In this document: in pieces, positions 43,356 through 52,547 of the stretch
Position numbering within the stretch: position 1 is the stretch's first letter
Layout: every line of letters begins with the position of its first letter
Source: Dendrophyllia cribrosa
Taxonomy: Eukaryota > Cnidaria > Anthozoa > Scleractinia > Dendrophylliidae
Assembly (NCBI GenBank): GCA_024195265.1
Contig: JAJLRJ010000008.1
Coordinates: 28,220,932 to 28,284,931, forward strand
Length of the DNA: 64,000 nucleotides
Direction of reading: 5' to 3'
Position numbers and translations under genes: made by a program
The notes under the pieces: model-generated
The model's input: the letters and a program-made list of their open reading frames with translations, nothing else
What the model was told of the DNA's origin: nothing
Database searches by the model: none

Positions 43356-44102
43356 TTATTCTATACTTTTCAGAATTAGTGAGAAAGATGTATCTGCTCC
43401 ATTCAGGTCAACTAATCTTCTTTTTCCATCAGTAATGTATACCCTGATACTACTAATATTATTCTTATTGACTGGATTGAATGTGACTCTTCGTGGTTCG
43501 AGGGTAAAGGAGTAACTAGGTTGGAGTACACTGGTCGAGAAGGAATAAATGATGTCTGTATCTTGACCGTCGATAAGACTGTCGTTTATTAGGTTACAAT
43601 GGATATTCAGGATATCTGTGTCTTGACTGAGATTGGGCACTTTCGGCCCTATATTTGTTTCATTAGATAATACTGTCTTATCAAACCCGATTAGATCATT
43701 AAAATTGGAATGCGTCAAATCAAGCTGATAATTCTGAGTCAATGTAATCGTAACCCTAAATGTTGTATTATCGAATTCAAGAGTGATAGGATACGTATCA
43801 CCAGTCTTCGTTATATCCTTGATATATGTATTGAAGTCTGTATAATTCCATACTCCGGCTGGAAAGGTGATGTTGTTAAATGTTGAACCACTATCAGAGC
43901 TAAATTTAATTAATTGATTATTGTATCCAGCATTAACATTAAACCATGTAAAACTCATATTGATAATTCGGTTAAGGCCGATCACATATTGAGAATTACT
44001 ATCCAATATCATTGGTCTAGTAAATTTTGTTGTGAAATCTTCAGGTTTATTATTCCCTTGATTTTTTACACTATAAGATGATAAAACTATCTCTCGTTCC
44101 AT
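43356..44102 (-). CDS. Minor capsid (penton-like) protein
   Basis: This 248-residue, beta-rich protein is directly upstream of the core and major capsid genes, with a start beneath TTATATAAATG. Length, position and the opening MEREIVLSSYSVKNQ..NKPEDFTTKF pattern fit the single-jelly-roll penton-like minor capsid of Polintons. It ends in a conserved strand set (VRVYITDG, SFSLILKS). The B copy is almost identical except for about ten positions near residues 16-40. Function as the vertex protein is from family knowledge. Confidence 0.75.
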   Translation of the reverse strand: MEREIVLSSYSVKNQGNNKPEDFTTKFTRPMILDSNSQYVIGLNRIINMSFTWFNVNAGYNNQLIKFSSDSGSTFNNITFPAGVWNYTDFNTYIKDITKTGDTYPITLEFDNTTFRVTITLTQNYQLDLTHSNFNDLIGFDKTVLSNETNIGPKVPNLSQDTDILNIHCNLINDSLIDGQDTDIIYSFSTSVLQPSYSFTLEPRRVTFNPVNKNNISSIRVYITDGKRRLVDLNGADTSFSLILKSIE

Positions 44103-44124
44103 TTATATAATAAAGTTACATAAA

Positions 44125-45141
44125 TTATATTTTGAAATATTGACTATACAATTTACTATATTGTGACCTATTGATTTTCGACATTTTCAATAATGTGTCC
44201 AATATAGTAACTCCCATATTTCGCATCTCAATGCTGGTATTCCCTGCCAATCTTTCACCAATAATCAATTCCAATTTTTTTAAAAGCTGCTTTACATCAT
44301 TAAAAAACATAATATTTCCACCTCTCTGTTTTTTTCCCCGACTCTGGATTCCAGAACCTTTTATTGTTTCCAATTTAGTATTATAATGTTTTATGTATTC
44401 ATTTAAAGTAACTCTTGCATTGTCTATTCTTTTGTTTCGCATTTGTCTCTCAGCTTCTGATATAGCCCCACTTTTGAACTGTTTTGTAACATGTGACTTA
44501 TAACCACTTAATTGACTCCTTTTTGATTTTGCATCATTTATAATCTTATTAAGATAGGCCTTAGTCTTTTTATGTGTCATTTCTGGTTGATTTAACCTCA
44601 TTTCCACATTTTCATAATCCGTAATACCAATATCATTCAAAATCTCATTACTTATATCTTCATTATCTAATCCATAATCGATCTCATCGTCGTCATCATA
44701 TTCTGGTGGTAATTCATCAGGTTCATCACCAAAGTACTGAGGATCAACATAAATATTCTTATTTCCTAACATAAGATATTGTAAAGATTCTTCATAAGTA
44801 GGTGGTTTAGGTACAATTTGTTTATTTTGATTTGGTGGGACATAATCACCAAATAAATCATCAACTTGCATGTCTTCGAAAGGGTCAACTTCAGGCATAT
44901 AATCAATACCTTGATCAGCTTTTTTAGGTGCTCTTTTCTTTCTTATGGGTACCCTTAAATCTACATTACTGTCGATAACATCATCTAATTTACTAGTCAC
45001 AGGTTTGAATACCTTAGCCAATGACTCTTGACTTATCTTATGACTAAGATTATGTTTTGTGATTGCATCATGTACAAGATTAATCTTATTACCTAATAGA
45101 GATTTACTCTTTGCAAGTTCTTTCCATTTAAGTAAACTCAT
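44125..45141 (-). CDS. Capsid-associated protein with two PPxY late motifs
   Basis: This 338-residue protein is acidic in the middle and basic at the end. Two PPxY motifs are visible, PPTY at 113-116 (followed by EESL) and PPEY at 145-148. PPxY motifs recruit NEDD4-type ubiquitin ligases and are used by many viruses, including adenovirus pVI, in trafficking or exit. A GSGI site (about 266) and RGG site (about 275) could be protease cut points before a conserved C-terminal helix region. Both motifs are kept in element B. The exact virion role is unknown. Confidence 0.65.
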   Translation of the reverse strand: MSLLKWKELAKSKSLLGNKINLVHDAITKHNLSHKISQESLAKVFKPVTSKLDDVIDSNVDLRVPIRKKRAPKKADQGIDYMPEVDPFEDMQVDDLFGDYVPPNQNKQIVPKPPTYEESLQYLMLGNKNIYVDPQYFGDEPDELPPEYDDDDEIDYGLDNEDISNEILNDIGITDYENVEMRLNQPEMTHKKTKAYLNKIINDAKSKRSQLSGYKSHVTKQFKSGAISEAERQMRNKRIDNARVTLNEYIKHYNTKLETIKGSGIQSRGKKQRGGNIMFFNDVKQLLKKLELIIGERLAGNTSIEMRNMGVTILDTLLKMSKINRSQYSKLYSQYFKI

Positions 45142-45287
45142 TTTTATTATATTATTAGGTTACATAAAATTTGGAAATCATATATAAAAAACAACGTTTA
45201 ACACCGTGTTATACACCGTGTTATACACCGTGTTACACACCGTGTTACACACCATGTTGTATTGAAATAATATACCCATATTATATA
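45142..45287. promoter_or_regulatory. Divergent promoter region with 12-bp iterons
   Basis: This region lies between the leftward PPxY gene and the rightward ATPase gene. Five copies of an ACACCGTGTTAT-like 12-bp unit occur in tandem (about 45200-45256). The same spacer in element B (59351-59485) retains related units (AACACGGTGTAT). AT-rich TATATAA and TTATTATATTA blocks flank both start codons. Tandem units between divergent late genes suggest a regulator-binding site, which is inferred. The open frame that runs through the repeats into the ATPase is not used. Confidence 0.6.
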
Positions 45288-45923
45288 ATGATAATACCAA
45301 ATTACGATATTGAAGACGATATGGTCTCGAACTTTAGACAGTTATATGATTTCATGCCAGATCAATCATTTAGGATGTTGGTTTGCGGCCCAAGTGGTTC
45401 GGGAAAAACAAATACACTTATGCATATGATTTACAATTTATTGTACTTTGATAAAATATACCTGTATGCGAAAAACTTAGAGCAGTCCAAGTATCAGAAT
45501 CTTATGGATATATTCCAGCCAATAAGTGATGAAGCTGGTTATAATGTTATTGAAGCAAGCAATGATCAAATTATTCCTGTAAATGATATTGATAATGAAA
45601 GTCAGAAAATAGTGATATTCGACGATTTCGTATGTGATAAAAACCAAAAACCATTAGTCGACTATTTTATACGAGGGAGACACAAAAACTGTAGTGTGAT
45701 TTATTTGAGTCAGAGCTATTATAAGACACCGAAAGACATAAGATTGAACTGTTCACATTTCTGTCTTTACGAATTCCCAAGCACCAATGAAAAGAGTCTA
45801 ATTTGCCGTGAAAACAGTATTTCAAAACAATTATATGATAAAGCAACTAAAGAACCATTTTCATTCATATATATTAATAAACCAAAGAAATTCACAACCA
45901 AGAATTTTAATGAAAAAATATAA
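45288..45923 (+). CDS. DNA-packaging ATPase (FtsK/HerA, A32-like)
   Basis: This 211-residue packaging motor pumps the element DNA into capsids. Walker A is GPSGSGKT (34-41), Walker B is KIVIFDDF (107-114), and an SQS(Y) sensor block is near 141. These match the A32-like FtsK/HerA ATPases of Polintons and large DNA viruses. The start at 45288 follows a TTATATAATG block and matches the B copy start. An in-frame extension back to 45171 crosses the CYTP-coding tandem repeat and is rejected. It begins the rightward block. Confidence 0.93.
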   Translation: MIIPNYDIEDDMVSNFRQLYDFMPDQSFRMLVCGPSGSGKTNTLMHMIYNLLYFDKIYLYAKNLEQSKYQNLMDIFQPISDEAGYNVIEASNDQIIPVNDIDNESQKIVIFDDFVCDKNQKPLVDYFIRGRHKNCSVIYLSQSYYKTPKDIRLNCSHFCLYEFPSTNEKSLICRENSISKQLYDKATKEPFSFIYINKPKKFTTKNFNEKI

Positions 45924-45950
45924 TCAAAGTAATATAATGTTATTATATAA

Positions 45951-48104
45951 ATGAGTTACTCAAACGGACGTTTACCTGAATCAACATTTAATAATCAATC
46001 TCAACGGGGATTACCTGGTGTCGGGTTTGTATTAACAGATGACGGAAATTATGATATTCAGAATAAAAGATTGACAAATGTTGCAGAAGCTATTAACAAT
46101 AACGACGTGATCACAAAGCATCAGGTTGACACGCTTGGAACAAGTTTGGAAAACAAACTGATTCAACTGAGGGCTGATTCTCTTCAGGTTAAGGGATCAT
46201 CTCATATGACTGGAGATCTTGATTTGAGGGGACATAAACTAATTCTACCCGGTGAGATTGATATGGATAGAAAATTAATCACAAACATGGACGCTGATTT
46301 GAATAATGACCTGGCTGCTGTTAATTCGATAACTCTCAAAAATCAGGTCAATAACAAAGCAAACATTACAGATGCATATATGAAAAATGAAAGAATAGTA
46401 TTGACTGATCACATGGATGCCAATTATCATTCTATATTAAATGTTCAAGCAGCTGGTGATAACGATGCTTTCCCTTTTTATCATGGGAAGACACATTTTT
46501 TAAATTATGATGGTCAACAATACGATGCGAAGAATAAGAAAATCGTAAATGTAATAACCGATGAATCCAATGATTTAAGTAGTGTAAACATGGTTACTTT
46601 GAAAAAATATCATCCTAATACCGATCCTTCACACACACACGAGATTTTGAAAAATATTGATCTGAAAGAACTTTATAATATTGTGAAATCAAAACAACAG
46701 ACATATCTTGAATTAGCAGCAAATTATAACAATCTTGTATCTTATAATGATGTAAAAAACATTTTTCTCAGTCGTAAAGAAACTTTTCCAATGGAAACTA
46801 GTCTAGATATGGGATCAAATACTATTTATAATGTAAAAGATCCAACAGAAGTTGATCATGCGGTAAATAAAGAATATGTTGATAGATTATACGGTGACAA
46901 CATCACGAAAATCGAACAGAACGTTACTGCTCTAGCTTTTTTAGGAACATCGAAACTCGATAAAAAAGTGGAAAATGATCTTGATATGCAAAGTAATAAA
47001 ATTACTAATTTAGCAACACCTTTACCAAATGAGAATGGTGCTGCCGTCAATGTTTCATTCTTCAACACCGAACTCAATGATTCTAATACAAACTTGTACA
47101 CACGAATAACGGATGATTATAAGAGTTATGTAAACAAGTCACATATAAATACCTCTACAGCTAAAAAAGATGTTTTTAGATACATGATGGAAGATGTTAA
47201 TCAGAGCTCGTCGGAGAGTAATATTGTTGTTAATGGTATTATCGATTTTGTATCCAGTCCACACAAAATTAACAAGAAAGCCTATGATATAACTCTTACG
47301 ACAGACAATAACGATGACTTCGCGTCAAGGATAGGTTTTAATGCACTAAATCTTTCTCAAGGTGAGTACACTATGGTGATTGAGTTTTTCGTTCCAGATA
47401 AAGCTTATATTAGTTCAACAACTGTCAGTGTTGTATCAACAGTCATTAATATTGGGCAGCAAACAACAAAAATATTTAACACTGAAGGATATACGAAAAG
47501 CATTGTTCATTTACACAAATGGCAGGTCTCTCCACCTGAATATATAATGATAGATCTTCATGGAAGAATAACAAAAGGAAATACAAATAAAGCACATCTA
47601 ATTGTTTATGGTGTTCAAGAACATGTCTCGAGTGTCGATCCAGATGTATTTGATACTGTTTTTGTAATTGAAAATGGAAAAATGGTTATGGAGACTGATA
47701 TTGATTTAAATGGTAGAAACCTAATTGGTTTACCAAAACTGAAAAATAAATTCATATTTTTAGGCAATTATATGAAAAATAAGAACAGTCGTGATATAAT
47801 GTTCAACGGTTCATCATCATTTATTGCGGTAACTAATTTGAAAATAGTGAAATTATGGTTGATAATATTGGACGATAAACCGCCTGAAGGATACAAAAAA
47901 ATGGTTATATTAATCGGTAACTATTCATTTGGACCCCAAAATTGGAATAAAACATCAAATAAAATTTTATACACTTTCAATATATCAACATCAGTTATCA
48001 ATTTCAATGAAGATACAGTTGTACGAATCAAATTACTATCAATTGATCATATTACATATGCACCTTATAATTGCCATATCAGTGTACTTTTTGAAGAGTT
48101 TTAA
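45951..48104 (+). CDS. Phage-fibre-like attachment protein
   Basis: This 717-residue protein is built of repeated shaft motifs resembling phage tail fibres, such as YDIQNKRLTNV, LDLRGHKLILPGEI, MDRKLITNMDAD, LDMGSNTIYNVKDP..VDHAVNKEYVD and LDMQSNKITNLATP. A beta-rich C-terminal domain (about 420-717) would be the head. The N-terminus (GRLPESTFNNQSQRGLPGVGFVL) is conserved with B and probably docks to the vertex. The central shaft differs in length and sequence from the 668-residue B protein. Trimeric fibre function is inferred from the repeat type. Confidence 0.75.
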   Translation: MSYSNGRLPESTFNNQSQRGLPGVGFVLTDDGNYDIQNKRLTNVAEAINNNDVITKHQVDTLGTSLENKLIQLRADSLQVKGSSHMTGDLDLRGHKLILPGEIDMDRKLITNMDADLNNDLAAVNSITLKNQVNNKANITDAYMKNERIVLTDHMDANYHSILNVQAAGDNDAFPFYHGKTHFLNYDGQQYDAKNKKIVNVITDESNDLSSVNMVTLKKYHPNTDPSHTHEILKNIDLKELYNIVKSKQQTYLELAANYNNLVSYNDVKNIFLSRKETFPMETSLDMGSNTIYNVKDPTEVDHAVNKEYVDRLYGDNITKIEQNVTALAFLGTSKLDKKVENDLDMQSNKITNLATPLPNENGAAVNVSFFNTELNDSNTNLYTRITDDYKSYVNKSHINTSTAKKDVFRYMMEDVNQSSSESNIVVNGIIDFVSSPHKINKKAYDITLTTDNNDDFASRIGFNALNLSQGEYTMVIEFFVPDKAYISSTTVSVVSTVINIGQQTTKIFNTEGYTKSIVHLHKWQVSPPEYIMIDLHGRITKGNTNKAHLIVYGVQEHVSSVDPDVFDTVFVIENGKMVMETDIDLNGRNLIGLPKLKNKFIFLGNYMKNKNSRDIMFNGSSSFIAVTNLKIVKLWLIILDDKPPEGYKKMVILIGNYSFGPQNWNKTSNKILYTFNISTSVINFNEDTVVRIKLLSIDHITYAPYNCHISVLFEEF

Positions 48105-48136
48105 TATATAATTATCTAATATATTGATATATATAA

Positions 48137-48538
48137 ATGTCAATTCTTGCACAGTCAATTAATTTTTGTAATAAATTTTTCACAACCCAAAAAAACCTAC
48201 ATCCTAATACTAAAGATGAAATATTAAAATCGGCTTTAATATATCAATTTTTGTACGTTAACTATTTGAATAAGCCAATATTATTTAACCAAATATTAGA
48301 AAAACACCCTGACATTGGATTAATAGGACCAGGTTCTTGTACTCTAAATACCAATTACCAATTTTTAATTAAACATGCTATTTTTCATGATGCATTTGGA
48401 AGATTTTATAATGACTATGAAATGGGGCCTGGATACACATATTGCTTCCTTTCAATGCCAAAGAAAGTAAAAAGATCTCCAATAATGGGCCAAATAAGTG
48501 GTGTATTATATTGTCTTATTTCAAATCCTAAAATATAA
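48137..48538 (+). CDS. Conserved Polinton protein, unknown (133 aa)
   Basis: This short globular protein starts MSILAQSINFCNKFFTTQ and contains a GLIGPGSCTLN segment and HAIFHDAFGRFYNDYE. No motif is recognised. It starts beneath TATATATAAATG, follows the fibre gene and precedes the SLATT-like gene. The B copy (56256-56657) has the same length and differs at fewer than ten positions, so it is a real constrained gene. Confidence 0.6.
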   Translation: MSILAQSINFCNKFFTTQKNLHPNTKDEILKSALIYQFLYVNYLNKPILFNQILEKHPDIGLIGPGSCTLNTNYQFLIKHAIFHDAFGRFYNDYEMGPGYTYCFLSMPKKVKRSPIMGQISGVLYCLISNPKI

Positions 48539-48564
48539 TATGTACTAATAATATATAGAATAGA

Positions 48565-49047
48565 ATGACTAAAACAGATATCTTTCAATTTAATCATATC
48601 GATAAGTGTATAAGCAAAGAAAAATTATCTGAAATCAAAGCGTTATATAGATATTACCACAAACGCTTTTGGTGTTATAAAAAGGCTTTCAAATATTTTA
48701 AGAGATTGAATTTAATTGTAAATGTTACTTCAACAGGCTTAGTAGTTATTGGTACAATAGCTGGTAGTATCACATTAAATCCTGCTATACTAGCTTCTAT
48801 TTCTGGAGCTGGTTTATTGCTTAAGACAATATCTGAAATCAAGGACTATAAGAGAAAAATTGAAATGTCTAAATTTTCTTATATGACTTATGAAAAAGTG
48901 TTAGTTGATCTACGGTCTTTTTTAAGAGGAAATCAATTCAACCACACTGTTTTCATCAATGAAATGAGACAGTTAGATGAAATAATCATCGATCTTTGTC
49001 CTCTTGCTGATAAATTCGAGAAACAGTATGATAAAAAATTCGAGTAA
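48565..49047 (+). CDS. SLATT-like two-TM protein
   Basis: This 160-residue protein has a charged N-terminal helix (YRYYHKRFWCYKKAFKYFKR), two adjacent TM segments (about 49-69 and 72-90, with LNPAILASISGAGLLL in the second) and a cytosolic helix (YKRKIEMSKFSYMTYEKVLVDLRSFL). This architecture matches SLATT / DUF4231-type two-TM proteins, which in bacteria act as pore-forming effectors in CBASS-like immunity. Assignment is by pattern only. In this element it might act on host membranes in lysis, superinfection exclusion or ion flow. The element B copy (55740-56228) is conserved. Confidence 0.5.
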   Translation: MTKTDIFQFNHIDKCISKEKLSEIKALYRYYHKRFWCYKKAFKYFKRLNLIVNVTSTGLVVIGTIAGSITLNPAILASISGAGLLLKTISEIKDYKRKIEMSKFSYMTYEKVLVDLRSFLRGNQFNHTVFINEMRQLDEIIIDLCPLADKFEKQYDKKFE

Positions 49048-49129
49048 ATTTTATTTTATAATTCATTCAAAGGGAAAAACCCTTCACATGACGTATGACT
49101 TCCTATTTTTCTGAGAATCATGCAACAGG

Positions 49130-49765
49130 TCACCTTTTAATAATTTTGTTGACATCATTCTTTATTAATTTATAAACATCATCCCACCATTGTTCATAAA
49201 ATTTTAATGTCTTTTTAGAAGAAGTTATTTTTATTTTATCATAAGGTAATCCTAAAATTTTTAATAATCTTCTCAAAACATAGGTTACACTAATCATCCG
49301 TTTCCGGTTCTTATTGACTTCTGGTAACACGTTGTTTATTAATCCAAAAATCTTATATATTTTGTTACGGTCTTGATAACTCAAATGAATTTCTTTATTA
49401 TATTTCTTTATTATATTTTCGATATGATATTTTCTTACATACACACTCTTCGTCCTTATTCTATACATATTCTCATAAAAATCAACGTACTCTTTAACAT
49501 AATCATAACCATGGACGGAACCGCAATTTAGACAGACGCTCATACCATCTATACTATTTATATCTTGTTCACAACAACATAACTCAACCAATCTAGCACT
49601 ACTATCAACTTCTAATAATTTCATATCATAAAAGGGATATATCAACTCACCAATACTCATCATTTCCGTATTTCTACCAACATCTGCTAATCGTCGGTCA
49701 CAAAAGGGACAGGTCAACTCTCCCATCTTCTCAAATTCATCATGAATTTCCAAATTACAATTCAT
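49130..49765 (-). CDS. VLTF3/TFIIB-like zinc protein
   Basis: This 211-residue protein has zinc knuckles CPFC (about 19-22) and CLNCG (about 78-82), with a CCC run between. The basic YVRKYHIENII block (about 108-118) recalls poxvirus-type late transcription factor 3 proteins of large DNA viruses, and a helical C-terminus follows. The second knuckle region (GELIYPFYDMKLLEVD, 39-54) looks like a tandem copy of the first (GELTCPFCDRRLADVG) that has lost its cysteines. The 192-residue B copy lacks the duplication. Role in late transcription is inferred, supported by the TATATAAATG start-site elements. Confidence 0.55.
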   Translation of the reverse strand: MNCNLEIHDEFEKMGELTCPFCDRRLADVGRNTEMMSIGELIYPFYDMKLLEVDSSARLVELCCCEQDINSIDGMSVCLNCGSVHGYDYVKEYVDFYENMYRIRTKSVYVRKYHIENIIKKYNKEIHLSYQDRNKIYKIFGLINNVLPEVNKNRKRMISVTYVLRRLLKILGLPYDKIKITSSKKTLKFYEQWWDDVYKLIKNDVNKIIKR

Positions 49766-49847
49766 TCTATACTATTATATGAGATTATATTTTTAAAACA
49801 ATAGCTATAAGCGGTGCGTGTCTAAATTCCCAGAAAACAAAAATAGC

Positions 49848-50145
49848 GAACATGTTTTAATAACAGGAAATGAGTCATCATTAATAGTTATTGTTTCAGA
49901 TCACGAGTCAGTCGTATGATTTTTTCAACCAATCAGAAGGTGGATGATGCATCATTCAGTTATGTGAGTAAGGCATCTTAACTTCACAAGCAACTTCACA
50001 ATTGTGAACTTTTTCACTGAAAAAGTTCACAATTGTGAATCAAAGTGTGAAGCCTCTGATTGGTTAAAAATATCACACGACCGTCTCGTGATCTGAAACA
50101 ATAACTATTAGTGATGACTCATTTCCTTTTTATCAAAACATGTTC
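49848..50145. repeat. Inner inverted repeat of Polinton A (reduced cassette)
   Basis: The ends GAACATGTTTT and AAAACATGTTC and the next ~85 bp of each side are inverted (GGAAATGAGTCATCA; TGTTTCAGATCACGAG; AACCAATCAGA). The centre is a perfect 45-nt palindrome (49995-50039). In element B the same arms are 1.16 kb apart and enclose cargo. Confidence 0.8.
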
Positions 50146-50192
50146 AGACTTGTAAGCGGGGGATTCCCCGTTCTCTGTTTCTGGGTATTACA

Positions 50193-50411
50193 TCCTGTGT
50201 TTCCGAGAATTGTATCACGCAATGAAATAAACGCACTTTGTTTTAATTAACATATAGTTTCATTTGATTTTTCCATTTAATATTTTTAATTAATTATTGC
50301 ATTTAATATTTCCATTTTATTTTTGCCATTATATGGTAAGTAGTATAGAGTTGGCTTGGTATCAGATCAGTTTTGCAAAACTGATCTGGTACCGCCAACT
50401 CTTATACTACT
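50193..50411. repeat. Right terminal inverted repeat of Polinton A
   Basis: This is the complement of the left TIR, ending with the 73-nt hairpin at 50339-50411. The hairpin is in exactly the same orientation as at the left end, including its asymmetric bulges. It is followed by the GCCACT target duplication. Confidence 0.92.
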
Positions 50412-50417
50412 GCCACT

Positions 50418-52490
50418 TCACTTATTCCTGTGTAAAACAAATACTAATATAAGCATCCTTGACATGACCTCGGTCAAAGTGATTGTTGACATAAAGATCA
50501 TGTTCTATTTCTCGTTTAATTAAAATTTTTTCTAGCCTGCGTCATTCAAAATTGATTATGCTTTTAGCAGCAAATCTTATCACTGAAAGAACAATGAACG
50601 ATAGAAGAAAATCACGTTTCATTAATGTTCCATGTACAATGTAATTGCTCACCTCAAATTCTCTCTTCTCGCTCTTCGGGGCGTTATGTTATCAAATAAA
50701 CAATAAGTCCTTTTTTCTCAAAAGACTAGAGATCCTAACGGCAGAAGTCTACGCTTGGCTCCATCAGCATAATTCGTTGAAATATCAGATTGCAAATGAT
50801 CAAAAAGATCCAACAAAATTGAGGGAATACTTTCCCAAATTCTGCATTATTACAAAGCAGAAAGCTTTCCACTAATTTACGTTGCTCTATCTAGTGTAGA
50901 AACTCTCTTCTCTGCAGAATCGAGACCTCTTTGTTGAATTTAGAAAAATGTGTCAGAGTAACCGAATAACGCAAAACCTCAGGCAAACATGCCACCTCGA
51001 ACTAGCCAATTACATCTTGAACAAAAGGTAAACAAATGGGTTCAATTTAGTCCCGAGGGACTTGAAGAGCTACGAAATGAACATAAGATATTTTCGGAAA
51101 GTCATTAGACTGGAAAAATTATTTGCCAATGTATTTTTCGAATTGCTTGCCGTTTTGCGTGCAGTAAATTTGGTTAGTGCTCGAGTTAGCCTAAATATAC
51201 GCATTCTAAAATATCTCGCTCTGACACGTTCAATTCTCGCCCAGAGTGCAGATGCAGAGTGAGTTTATGTGTTTAGCTAAATATACGCAATCTAAAACAA
51301 TATAGATTTATTGTGTCTCTCTGTCACGTTCAATTCTCGCCCAGAGAACAGCCTGACAAATGTCTTGTTGCGTATCACAAATCGGATCAAATCAGTTTTG
51401 CTCAATCACGCTAAATGCTAGCCAGATTATCGCCGAGACAAGACCTAGAAGAATGGCTCGTTTTAGGCGTAAAGCGAGACAAATTTGGTGTCTCGCTTTG
51501 TCTCGTTCAATGCACGCCGTAAAAATCACTTTATGGCCAGAATCAGGCCGGATTCTCGCTATGTCAGGCAATAATTTTTCGTACGGGTTTTACCCTTTTT
51601 AATCTATTAATACCAACTACTAGAAATACGTGTCTTTTAAAACCTCTTTAAACGCTCACAACACGATTCACCCTTCATCATTTCCTCCCACACAGCTATA
51701 AACAAATACCCTTTACACAAACAACCTTTTAATCAATTTATTAGCCTACGCACATCCCCATTTACTTCTCCTACACCACCTATTAACTTATCTACTCTCA
51801 AATCTCCAAAATCCGGGGGGAGGGGGACTTCCAAATAAAATTTACAATTAGTAGCTCTTAGGGATAAAACTTTTTTTCAGCCATACCCATCTAACGAAAT
51901 TCTAAAAGCGCACCCAGTCATTTTCATATGGCAGTCCCCCCAGCGTGTCAACAAGTGACAACGAAATTCCGACACTCACTCATTTTATAAATCGCGCTGG
52001 CTTGGCAAAAAGCCAGCCCGATTAAAAAAACAATGCTGTCATCAGGAGAATCAGATTTCTTCGATTTTTGCGTGAACGTGAAAGAACTTCTGTTGTTATA
52101 TAGCTGGAGTTTTCTTAATACAACCCGCGCGTTGATTGGTTGATTCATGGTCACATGACATCTAACAAACAAACTGTTTCCCGCCAATTGTCCTAAGCGG
52201 GCAACATTTGCGAAAGCGGGCAACAATTTTGACGTCAGAGGGTAACATTGCATTGTTGCACCCTAGTGCACGTGATCAGACCGTGACAAAAAGTGGCATG
52301 ATTATGATGCGATTGATGTTTACCTCGAGTGCTCGGCGCGTTTTTCAAACTGTGTTGTGTTGTGTTTTATGTGTTGCTATATAACAAATCACTTAATGAC
52401 TGATCCCTCGGGAAACAGTGAATTTTGTTTCCCGAGAATCTCGCTCATATAAACTCTTGTTCTTAGGCCATCGTAACTTGATTTCTTTTC
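50418..52490 (+). other. Intron of peptide gene 3, 3' part
   Basis: AT-rich sequence resuming after Polinton A. A duplicated block around CACGTTCAATTCTCGCCCAGAG (near 51225 and 51325) forms a ~100-bp diverged direct repeat, and a GCGGGCAACA.TTTG pair is near 52196 and 52215. No exon was recognised until the acceptor at 52498. Confidence 0.45.
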
Positions 52491-52499
52491 CCTCGACAG

Positions 52500-52547
52500 G
52501 GGTTTGACGAAAGTGATAGTACCTTGCCGCTTCGGGTGACTCGAGAG
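52500..52547 (+). CDS. Secreted peptide precursor, copy 3, exon 2
   Basis: A 48-nt exon lies between CCTCGACAG and GTAATT. It reads GFDESDSTLPLRVTRE in phase 0. Length, phase and both splice sites match exon 2 of copy 1 (14502-14549), with conserved DE.D, LPLR and TRE. This pairs with exon 1 at 31980-32093, giving a 20.4-kb intron that would be about 3.4 kb without Polinton A. Confidence 0.6.

Larger units (their letters stand above)
33399..50411. mobile_element. Polinton/Maverick element A, complete, 17,013 bp
   Basis: The element is flanked by the direct 6-bp duplication GCCACT (33393-33398 and 50412-50417), the length produced by Polinton integrases. Both ends start 5'-AGTAGTATAAGAG and carry inverted repeats of about 220-245 bp. 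It encodes PolB, RVE integrase, adenain-type protease, packaging ATPase, major and minor capsid proteins and accessory proteins, and all their frames are open. Genes from PolB to the PPxY protein read leftward, the ATPase to SLATT-like block reads rightward, and the zinc protein reads leftward at the right end. It sits in the intron of peptide copy 3. Confidence 0.95.

Noticed and set aside
45171..45287. N-terminal extension of the packaging ATPase with CYTP repeats
   Set aside because: It translates the intergenic iterons, and element B starts at the internal Met.
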